From assembly GCA_013297575.1 (NCBI GenBank), contig JAAFHO010000177.1:1-9169 (forward strand): a stretch of 9,169 nucleotides of DNA, written 5' to 3'. Below, in pieces: positions 1 to 6,110 of the stretch. The notes beneath the pieces were generated by a model, which worked only from the letters and a program-made list of their open reading frames with translations, was not told where the DNA came from and made no database searches. The position numbers and the translations under genes were made by a program. How positions within the stretch are numbered: the first letter of the stretch is position 1; each line of letters starts with the position of its first letter. This DNA comes from Chitinophagales bacterium. GTDB taxonomy: Bacteria; Bacteroidota; Bacteroidia; Chitinophagales; Saprospiraceae.

Positions 1-477
1 TGTTTCAGCAGGGATTATACTGGCGCGTACCCAATCAGAATTAAAGTAATCCAGTAACAGCAAACCTTTGGGTTTCAAACCTTTTGCAATATTAAGTAAA
101 GAGCGGTGGTGATCTGCATCATTATCGAAATACCCAAATGAGGTAAAAAAATTGACCACAGCATCATAGTAATTGATCCTGAAGGGCAACCGCATATCGT
201 GTTGAAAAAAAGTCAGGTGTTCGTGTTCAAATTGGCTAGCGAATTCAATACTATGTAGAGAAATATCCAAACCCGTCACGTCAAACCCCTTTTCTGCCAA
301 ATATTTAGCATGTCTGCCTTTACCACAAGCCAAATCCATTACGGAAGCCCCGATGGGCAAGTGTAACGCGCTTAATAGGTTATCTAAGGCACGCTGCGCT
401 TCCTTCTCGTCGTGTTTTTTGTACAGAATATGGTAATAAGGTGAATCAAACCATTCTGTGAACCACTCTTTTTGCAT
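1..477 (-). CDS. Class I SAM-dependent methyltransferase (partial, C-terminus beyond window)
   Basis: Reading the minus strand from an ATG at 477-475 gives 159 open codons that run off the window edge, so the C-terminus is missing. The protein starts MQKEWFTEWFDSPYYHILY. SAM-binding motif I is VMDLACGKGRHAKYL at residues 46-60 (D48 and the CGKG loop 51-54). The acidic residue after the next strand, expected to contact the ribose, is D71 in GLDIS. HDMRLPF at 93-99 matches the usual post-motif II region, and a later LLLLDYF strand fits the Rossmann core. This is a typical soluble class I methyltransferase; full-length relatives are often about 240 residues. The substrate cannot be read from the sequence: the family covers small molecules, quinones and others. 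The gene is divergent from the glycyl-tRNA synthetase gene. No Shine-Dalgarno is visible; a TACCTTTG box lies upstream. Confidence 0.88.
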   Translation of the reverse strand, partial: MQKEWFTEWFDSPYYHILYKKHDEKEAQRALDNLLSALHLPIGASVMDLACGKGRHAKYLAEKGFDVTGLDISLHSIEFASQFEHEHLTFFQHDMRLPFRINYYDAVVNFFTSFGYFDNDADHHRSLLNIAKGLKPKGLLLLDYFNSDWVRASIIPAET

Positions 478-493
478 AATGAATTCAATCTGA

Positions 494-524
494 AATACGC
501 TTTATTCTTGCATTACAGCGTATT
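494..524 (-). promoter_or_regulatory. Leader hairpin upstream of the methyltransferase
   Basis: AATACGCT at 494-501 is the exact reverse complement of AGCGTATT at 517-524, an 8-bp stem with a 15-nt loop. It lies between the candidate -7 box (533-540) and the methyltransferase start codon (477), so it would fall in the 5' leader of that mRNA. It could be a small RNA structure or a protein-binding site. The loop is long and there is no U-tract, so it does not look like a terminator. The complementarity is seen directly; any function is inferred. Confidence 0.35.
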
Positions 525-532
525 GGATGTGC

Positions 533-540
533 CAAAGGTA
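533..540 (-). promoter_or_regulatory. Candidate -7 promoter element for the methyltransferase
   Basis: The minus strand reads TACCTTTG, a full match to the Bacteroidota sigma-ABfr -7 consensus TAnnTTTG. Transcription would start near 525-530, leaving a leader of about 50 nt before the ATG at 477. No convincing TTG -33 element is present at the usual spacing, which is common in this phylum. Confidence 0.5.
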
Positions 541-576
541 CTATTGTTTGGCTCGCATAAATAGTGTTTTCGTTTA

Positions 577-612
577 GAAATATTGAGATTAAGTAGATAA
601 TCACAATATTTC
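577..612. promoter_or_regulatory. 36-nt imperfect palindrome between divergent promoters
   Basis: GAAATATTG (577-585) pairs with CAATATTTC (604-612). After one A/A mismatch, GATTA (587-591) pairs with TAATC (598-602) around a 6-nt centre (592-597). That makes 14 pairs over 36 nt. Beyond a 2-nt bulge, TTTA (573-576) could also pair with TAAA (615-618). The element lies about midway between the two outward-facing -7 boxes, upstream of both, which suits a shared operator or a DNA structural site. It has no U-tract, so it is unlikely to be a terminator. No regulator can be named. Confidence 0.45.
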
Positions 613-659
613 CCTAAAAAAGTCTTGGATTGAATACCTTATGTATAGCCTCTTTTTAC

Positions 660-667
660 GACCTTTG
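660..667 (+). promoter_or_regulatory. Candidate -7 promoter element for glycyl-tRNA synthetase
   Basis: GACCTTTG matches the Bacteroidota -7 consensus TAnnTTTG at every fixed position but the first T. It lies 21 nt before the ATG at 689, so the leader would be short, roughly 15 nt. The -33 element is unclear: the TTG triplets at 625-627 and 630-632 are farther away than usual. Confidence 0.4.
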
Positions 668-688
668 CGCCTCGAAATTAAATAACCC

Positions 689-2230
689 ATGCAAGAAGAT
701 TTATTTAAGCGCCTCGTAGCGCATTGTAAAGAGTACGGTTTTGTGTATCCGAGTTCGGAAGTTTATGATGGATTAGGAGGCGTTTACGACTATGGCCCAA
801 TGGGCGTTGAGTTGAAAAACAATATCAAAGAATATTGGTGGCGCGCTATGGTGCAAATGCACGAGAATATCGTGGGTCTTGATAGTGCTATTTTTATGCA
901 TCCATTAATTTGGAAGGCTTCGGGGCACGTAGATGCTTTTAATGACCCGTTGGTGGATAATAAGGATTCTAAAAAACGTTTCCGCGCCGATGTACTCATC
1001 GAAGGGGAAATTGACAAAATGAACGGAAAAGCAGAAAAAGAAGTCGAAAAAGCCGCTAAAAGATTTGGTGAGTCCTTCGATGAAAAAATGTTCCGCGAAA
1101 CTAATCCACGCGTTTTGGAATACACCCAAAAGGCCATTGATGTAGAAAAACGCCTTGCAAAAGCATTAAAGGAAGAAAATATGGCCGATATAAAGGCTAT
1201 TATTGATGAATTGGAAATTGCTGATCCAGATTCTGGTTCTCGCAATTGGACGGATGTGCGTCAATTTAACTTGATGTTTTCTACGCAATTGGGCAATATT
1301 TCCGGTGAAGAAGGTAAACTTTACCTCCGTCCAGAAACGGCGCAGGGCATTTTTGTTAACTTCTCTAATGTGCAAAAAACAACGCGCCAAAAGATACCGT
1401 TTGGAATTGCACAAATCGGCAAGGCCTTCCGTAACGAGATCGTAGCACGACAGTTTATTTTCCGTATGCGCGAATTTGAGCAAATGGAAATGCAATTTTT
1501 TGTACGCCCTGGCACCGAAATGGAGTGGTATGAAAAATGGAAAGAGAAACGCATGGCCTGGCATAAAGCAGTAACACCTGCCGAAAAACTAAAATTTAAA
1601 GACCACGATAACCTGGCACACTATGCTAATGCAGCAGTAGATGTACAGTTCGATTTTCCTTTTGGATTCAAAGAATTGGAGGGTATTCACTCGCGTACCG
1701 ACTTTGATTTATCGAGCCACTCTAACCTTTCTGGTAAAAAAATAACGTATTTCGATCCTGAAATCAATGAGCATTATGTGCCGTATGTGGTAGAAACTTC
1801 GGTAGGTTGCGACCGTATGTTCTTGTCTATTCTTAGCAATGCCTTTGCCGAGGAGCAAGTACCGGATGCACAAGGTGAAGATAGCAAACGTATTGTTTTG
1901 CGCCTTGCGCCATCGCTCGCACCTGTTAAATGTGCGGTATTGCCTATCGTTAAAAACAAAGAAGAATTAGTAGGAAAAGCACGCGAGGTGTTTGATCGCT
2001 TGAAATTGCATTTCTTGTGCCAATACGATGAAAAAGATGCGATTGGTCGCCGTTATCGCCGCCAAGATGCGATTGGAACGCCTTATTGCGTAACAATTGA
2101 TTTTGAAACGATCGAGAATGACACAGTGACTATTCGCGAACGCGATTCAATGAAGCAGGATCGTATTTCGATCAGCGAAGTAGTGCGTATTGTGCGCGAA
2201 CGTACCGATATGGCAAATATTTTGGCATAG
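689..2230 (+). CDS. glyS: Glycine--tRNA ligase (single-chain class II, alpha2 type)
   Basis: This cytoplasmic enzyme charges tRNA-Gly with glycine using ATP. The 513 residues are full length for the homodimeric type used by Bacteroidota, which is unrelated to the alpha2beta2 GlyQ/GlyS enzyme of many other bacteria. The N-terminal signature FVYPSSEVYDGLGGVYDYGP (18-37) fixes the start. A charged helical insertion spans about 105-175. RPETAQGIFVNF (214-225) is the conserved active-site block, class II motif 2 includes FRNE (247-250), and motif 3 is ETSVGCDRMFLSIL (369-382). The anticodon-binding domain occupies about 410-513. There is no clear Shine-Dalgarno before the ATG, as is usual in the phylum. 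The gene stands alone: divergent from a methyltransferase and convergent with the envelope operon, with a shared terminator downstream. Nothing appears truncated. Some annotations call this form glyQS. Confidence 0.97.
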   Translation: MQEDLFKRLVAHCKEYGFVYPSSEVYDGLGGVYDYGPMGVELKNNIKEYWWRAMVQMHENIVGLDSAIFMHPLIWKASGHVDAFNDPLVDNKDSKKRFRADVLIEGEIDKMNGKAEKEVEKAAKRFGESFDEKMFRETNPRVLEYTQKAIDVEKRLAKALKEENMADIKAIIDELEIADPDSGSRNWTDVRQFNLMFSTQLGNISGEEGKLYLRPETAQGIFVNFSNVQKTTRQKIPFGIAQIGKAFRNEIVARQFIFRMREFEQMEMQFFVRPGTEMEWYEKWKEKRMAWHKAVTPAEKLKFKDHDNLAHYANAAVDVQFDFPFGFKELEGIHSRTDFDLSSHSNLSGKKITYFDPEINEHYVPYVVETSVGCDRMFLSILSNAFAEEQVPDAQGEDSKRIVLRLAPSLAPVKCAVLPIVKNKEELVGKAREVFDRLKLHFLCQYDEKDAIGRRYRRQDAIGTPYCVTIDFETIENDTVTIRERDSMKQDRISISEVVRIVRERTDMANILA

Positions 2231-2252
2231 CCTATCGGACTGTTTAATTCAT

Positions 2253-2296
2253 AAAAAAAGACCCTTGATGCGACTTATCGTAACAAGGGTCTTTTT
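2253..2296. terminator. Bidirectional intrinsic terminator
   Basis: AAAAAGACCCTTG (2255-2267) is the exact reverse complement of CAAGGGTCTTTTT (2284-2296), a 13-bp stem around a 16-nt loop. CGA (2271-2273) and TCG (2278-2280) can form a small inner stem. A T-run ends the plus-strand hairpin, and the A-run from 2253 supplies the T-run on the minus strand. It sits 22 nt after the synthetase stop and 15 nt after the stop of the AsmA-like gene on the opposite strand, so it should end both convergent transcripts. Confidence 0.92.
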
Positions 2297-2311
2297 AATA
2301 ATAACATAAAT

Positions 2312-5300
2312 CTAGTCTTTTTTCTTCTTCTTAAATGGATCCCATTTATTTAATTTATCTTGGGCCTGTTCTACTGTTTTTTTGCCTTTATCACCAATAA
2401 CCTCGCCTGCTTTTTGCCCAACAGCACCGCCCACGGCGTCGCCTACTTTTTGGCCGGCTTCTCCTCCTAATACTTTTCCGGCTTGTTCTTTGGCCAATTC
2501 TGCTGCTTTTTTAGCGGCTTCGTCCACTTTTTTGTCCACCACTTTACCGACGGTATCTTTTAATTTATCTGCCGCAGCATTTGCTTTTTCTTTTGCCTTA
2601 TCTAATTCTCGATTGGCCACATTGGTTACGCTGTCTTTTGCTTTTTGGGTGTAATCAGCAACGGTGGCCTTCATTTCATCCTGCATGGTGGCTTGTCCGT
2701 CGCTACCCAGCACTTTTACAGCCATTTTAGGATTGAATAAAGAGCCTGTAAGATCGAAACGGGTATTGATATATTCACCTTGTGCGATACTTACACCCAC
2801 CTTCGATGCTTCTGAGGAAAGAAAACTTAGGCCACTATTGGCGGCAGTTCCAAGGGATTTGCGCGGTATTTTAGTCGTAATTTGGTAATTCATGTCGCTA
2901 TTAATACCGTGTTTACCGCCAATAATCATAGAAACATCCCTTACTTTTACATCAAATGGTTTGATGGTTACAAATCCATCCTTGATTTCAAACCAATTTT
3001 TGGTATTGGCCAATTCCAGCCTTTTCAGATAATCAATATTCAATTTTTCTCCGATAGCATTCATCGGTTTAAAATTATTGAAAATAGCAGATATGGTTTC
3101 AATAAATCCAGCAGCGGATAAAGTATTTAAATCTGGCATCATGTCCTTGCCCAATAAACCGCTCATGGATAGGGTAGTGTTGAATTTGCCATCCATTAAC
3201 TGCGCCACAGGTGCCAGTTTTTTTACCGTTTCGAATTGCAAAAATGCGTTTTTAAAACTAAAGTCTTGCATCGCCATGTCCATATTAAACAGCGGCTTGG
3301 CCAAATTCTGCGTATTATATGCACCGGTCAGTCCCACCAAGCCACCCAATACCGTAGCCGTACAGTCTTTCAAATTGGCTGTTCTGTCCTTTACAACAAC
3401 AGCACCATTGAGGTTATTCAGATCCATATTGGTGTATTTTACTTTAGTGAAATCAGCATTGAGCGTCATATTCATATTTTCTGGTACTGGAATAACGCCC
3501 ATTTCTACCGGAGGCTGACCCGCTGGGGCTGGTTCATCGGTCATAAACTGGTTGAGATCAAAATAGTTGGATTTAAGGTTGATCGTTCCAACAACTGTTT
3601 GATTATCAAATAGATAGTTCCAAGCATTGTCAATTTGGCCATTACCCGATAAATCACTCTCACCCATTTTTAGGCCAAAATCAGAAATACTCATTTTATT
3701 GGGTAAAAAATGGCCCGTCATCCGCATATCGTTGATCTTATAATCTTCGTAGAGCAATTGGCCAATTTTGCCATCCACATTAAAATCCCAACGATCAAAT
3801 GCCTTTTCTGTAGCGGCTGGTACATCATTGGGAACGGTGGTGGTGGTAGCAGGCTCAGTCCCCATCATTTCATTGGCATCCAATAAGTTAGAAGAGAAAC
3901 TAAGCGTTCCTGTCATGGTTTTATTGGTTGAAAAATAGGCCAAAACATTGTCAATATTGGCATTAGCACTAAGGTCGCTTTTCCCGATTTTTCCAGTAAA
4001 ATTACTAACCGTTACTTTTTGTGGTGAGAATTCAGATTGTAATGTTTGTATGTGGACTGTTGGACTACCTTTGGCCGAGTAGGTCATATTTTGGATGCCT
4101 AATGTGCCTGCAACATTCACTTCTTCATATTTTTGAGCGTCAATTTGGCTCATGGCGGCCTTCATCATGATATCTGCATTGATAATACCGGCCAAGGTCG
4201 TAACGCCTTCCAGCGGAAATGCTTTGGACAATTCTGCCAAATTGAGGACACCTTTTATCTTTGTATCAACGGTTGGATCCGTAACTGGAGTTTTTAATTT
4301 AAAATAACCTTCCAAAGGGTTAGACCCAATTTTTAATGCAAATTTTGAAATATCCAACGTCATTGGATTCAAAGATGGGCCAGGCGAATTGACTAAGGCA
4401 TCTACATTTATCCCACTTATACCAAGGGGTAGGGTAGGGTACTGTACATTCCCATTACTTACATTTAGTTTTAATTGAAAATTTGGATAAACGGTTTCAT
4501 TATATTTCCCTTTAGCAGCGCCAGAAAATGCAATACTTCCATCGGCTTTAACAGAATTAAAATCTTGGGTATAAGCACCAGGAATGATAGACAAAAAGGA
4601 TTTAAAATCGTTTTTAGGTGTTCCAAAGGTAAGATCCATCAAAATATCGGTCTCATTTGGTATTTCAACCCATCCATCTAAATTGAGGGTCAAATCGTTT
4701 ACTTTGGCCTTGTTTTCCTTCATGGTGAAGCGCATTTTACCCATGTCGGCATTAATAGTTGCATCCCAATCTGCTTTGGCATTGCGCAAATATTGAACGC
4801 CTCCATAATTGACTGAAAGTTGCTGAACGCGGGTTTCCATCACAAAATCATAAATATCGGCTGCAAGATCGCCCTTTCCTTTATGATTAAGTCCTTTCAT
4901 CTCCAGTACCATATCGAGTCCACGGTCGTCGTATAGAATATTTCCGTTTTTAATCTCATAATATTCGAGTTTAATCGGGCTCATAGGAGTGGTAGTGGGC
5001 GGAGCAGGTTTGGTAATATCGTAATTGGCTGCACCATTCGAGAGCGCATATACCTTCATTTCTGGCTCATCTATTGATAAACCTTTGATTATGATATTGT
5101 TATCAAAAATTGCAGCCCAAAGATCAACGGCTACATCCAGTTGTTTTGTTTTGAGTAGGGGTACATTGGCAAATGGCCCCGGCCCGTTGATAACAGAGAG
5201 GTTTTTGAGTCCAACCGCCAATTTTGGAAACTCACGAAAAAGCGAAATATCAACAGACTCAAAATCGAGTTGAGCCGTAAGTTCGTCATTGGCTGCTTTT

Positions 5301-5404
5301 TTTATGGCAGCAACAATTTCGTCTTTAAAGAAATAAGGAATGGATACCATAGCACCCAACAATAATACGAGTAGGACAGCAAAGCCTATGAGTAATTTTT
5401 TCAT
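2312..5404 (-). CDS. AsmA-like envelope protein with tandem modules and glycine-zipper tail
   Basis: The protein has 1030 residues. Lys2-Lys3 followed by a hydrophobic segment (4-25) gives a single N-terminal anchor with the body in the periplasm. The next stretch (FESVDISLFREFPKLAVGL, 48-66) is the AsmA N-terminal signature, and about 768-898 is the AsmA C-terminal-like region. Between them is a long beta-rich body, as expected for the elongated lipid-conducting groove of the AsmA/TamB/YhdP group. Residues 466-572 and 573-678 are clear tandem copies, each with a Pro-rich linker in the same place (518-533, 623-642). The last 125 residues are Ala/Lys-rich and probably helical, with eight glycines spaced every four residues (976-1004) and a basic end, FKKKKKD. 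It is the last gene of the operon, 10 nt after the preceding stop. Known AsmA proteins act in phospholipid transport and outer-membrane homeostasis; that role here is inferred. Confidence 0.85.
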   Translation of the reverse strand: MKKLLIGFAVLLVLLLGAMVSIPYFFKDEIVAAIKKAANDELTAQLDFESVDISLFREFPKLAVGLKNLSVINGPGPFANVPLLKTKQLDVAVDLWAAIFDNNIIIKGLSIDEPEMKVYALSNGAANYDITKPAPPTTTPMSPIKLEYYEIKNGNILYDDRGLDMVLEMKGLNHKGKGDLAADIYDFVMETRVQQLSVNYGGVQYLRNAKADWDATINADMGKMRFTMKENKAKVNDLTLNLDGWVEIPNETDILMDLTFGTPKNDFKSFLSIIPGAYTQDFNSVKADGSIAFSGAAKGKYNETVYPNFQLKLNVSNGNVQYPTLPLGISGINVDALVNSPGPSLNPMTLDISKFALKIGSNPLEGYFKLKTPVTDPTVDTKIKGVLNLAELSKAFPLEGVTTLAGIINADIMMKAAMSQIDAQKYEEVNVAGTLGIQNMTYSAKGSPTVHIQTLQSEFSPQKVTVSNFTGKIGKSDLSANANIDNVLAYFSTNKTMTGTLSFSSNLLDANEMMGTEPATTTTVPNDVPAATEKAFDRWDFNVDGKIGQLLYEDYKINDMRMTGHFLPNKMSISDFGLKMGESDLSGNGQIDNAWNYLFDNQTVVGTINLKSNYFDLNQFMTDEPAPAGQPPVEMGVIPVPENMNMTLNADFTKVKYTNMDLNNLNGAVVVKDRTANLKDCTATVLGGLVGLTGAYNTQNLAKPLFNMDMAMQDFSFKNAFLQFETVKKLAPVAQLMDGKFNTTLSMSGLLGKDMMPDLNTLSAAGFIETISAIFNNFKPMNAIGEKLNIDYLKRLELANTKNWFEIKDGFVTIKPFDVKVRDVSMIIGGKHGINSDMNYQITTKIPRKSLGTAANSGLSFLSSEASKVGVSIAQGEYINTRFDLTGSLFNPKMAVKVLGSDGQATMQDEMKATVADYTQKAKDSVTNVANRELDKAKEKANAAADKLKDTVGKVVDKKVDEAAKKAAELAKEQAGKVLGGEAGQKVGDAVGGAVGQKAGEVIGDKGKKTVEQAQDKLNKWDPFKKKKKD
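2393..2479 (-). other. Glycine-zipper coding segment (eight Gly at i, i+4)
   Basis: This stretch encodes residues 976-1004 of the AsmA-like protein. Glycine occurs at 976, 980, 984, 988, 992, 996, 1000 and 1004 with no break, mostly with V/A/K/Q/E/D between. Glycine zippers let helices pack tightly in membranes or oligomers. Here the segment lies in the periplasmic C-terminal tail, far from the N-terminal anchor. Confidence 0.8.
3371..4009 (-). repeat. Two tandem ~107-residue modules inside the AsmA-like gene
   Basis: Residues 466-572 and 573-678 align along most of their length. VSNFTGKIGKSDLSANANID matches ISDFGLKMGESDLSGNGQID. TMTGTLSFSSNLLDANEMM matches TVVGTINLKSNYFDLNQFM. After a Pro-rich linker, DGKIGQLLYEDYKINDMRM matches NADFTKVKYTNMDLNNLNG. 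A weaker third copy may begin at 679 (LKDCTATVLGGLVGLTGAYN). The repeat is evident in protein, while the DNA copies have diverged, so the duplication is old. Confidence 0.75.
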
Positions 5405-5414
5405 ATAATTAAAA

Positions 5415-6089
5415 CTATTTTTTATCGTTCCTTAATTGGTATAAGATAGCCAAAGATAAAGCGGCGGTTTCTTCTTCAGCGTTCAAGTCCCTCAGCAAGA
5501 GCATGGCTCTAGGATTGGGCGACAATGGTGGTAATGCAGGGTTGCTCAAAGTCAAAGTAGTTTGATTACCTAATGCTACGGGCATCGAACGCTCATCGTC
5601 ATTGGCTTGTATTTGTGCTAATAATTTTGAGTTTTTGCCAGATGCCAATAATGCTCCTCCCGATAACACGGCATAAGGCTGGCTATTGACCCATATTTCA
5701 ACATCTTTTTCTTTTATTCTAAAAACAAACTCTTGGTTACTTGTTTTGGCAACTGCAATGGTTGTTTTACCAAGACCGATTTCGGCAATTGCGATCACCG
5801 GTTCTTGGTAAATAGTATCGATGGTGCCTTTTCTGGTATTGCCCGTTTCGTACCATTTGCTATGGTTTTTGAGGTTACCCAAAGATAGCAGCGGCATCAA
5901 ATCTTTACCATCCCAAGGAATAAGCTGAGTCTTTTCCTTCTCCAGCACGGAACGAAGCCGATTCACTAATGCATCCCATTGTCGGGATCCAGGCTGCGCT
6001 GCAATGTTCCCAAATGCCTTTGCAAGCATCCAAACCACGCTGAATACAAAACTAAAGATTCCTATAATAAAAACAAATAAACCTTTCAT
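5415..6089 (-). CDS. Membrane-anchored beta-rich protein of unknown function
   Basis: I do not recognise a named family for this 224-residue protein. A strongly hydrophobic segment (3-24) lacks a clear cleavage site and probably anchors it in the inner membrane. A short charged helix follows (about 36-53). Residues 87-180 alternate hydrophobic and polar positions as in antiparallel beta strands (for example PVIAIAEIG, TTIAVAKTS, EFVFRIKEKDVEIWVN). The C-terminus ends in a hydrophobic helix (about 204-219, EEETAALSLAILYQL). A beta barrel-like body closed by a late hydrophobic helix resembles tubby/LURP-one/scramblase-type folds; this is a shape-based guess, not a family match. It is the middle gene of the operon, 21 nt after the OmpA-like gene and 10 nt before the AsmA-like gene, so an envelope role is likely. 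GLGKTT (105-110) is not a proper P-loop. Confidence 0.75.
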   Translation of the reverse strand: MKGLFVFIIGIFSFVFSVVWMLAKAFGNIAAQPGSRQWDALVNRLRSVLEKEKTQLIPWDGKDLMPLLSLGNLKNHSKWYETGNTRKGTIDTIYQEPVIAIAEIGLGKTTIAVAKTSNQEFVFRIKEKDVEIWVNSQPYAVLSGGALLASGKNSKLLAQIQANDDERSMPVALGNQTTLTLSNPALPPLSPNPRAMLLLRDLNAEEETAALSLAILYQLRNDKK

Positions 6090-6110
6090 TATGAATGTTT
6101 TATGGTGAAT

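Noticed and set aside
790..1245. Open frame of 151 codons on the minus strand inside the synthetase gene
   Set aside because: It lies entirely opposite a full-length, clearly conserved glycyl-tRNA synthetase; its Ser/Phe-rich composition is typical of an antisense shadow.
2315..2692. Lys/Ala-rich C-terminal tail considered as a separate LEA-like or histone-like gene fused by readthrough
   Set aside because: The frame is continuous with the AsmA body, with no internal start context or promoter; Lys-rich C-terminal ends are familiar in AsmA-like proteins of this phylum.
3078..3518. Open frame of 146 codons on the plus strand opposite the AsmA-like gene
   Set aside because: The minus-strand frame has coherent AsmA features throughout, while this frame shows no signal, motif or upstream promoter.
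5757..5783. GLGKTT in the 224-residue protein, resembling a Walker A P-loop
   Set aside because: The glycine needed four residues before the GK is absent (an alanine is there), no Walker B follows, and the segment lies within a run of predicted beta strands.
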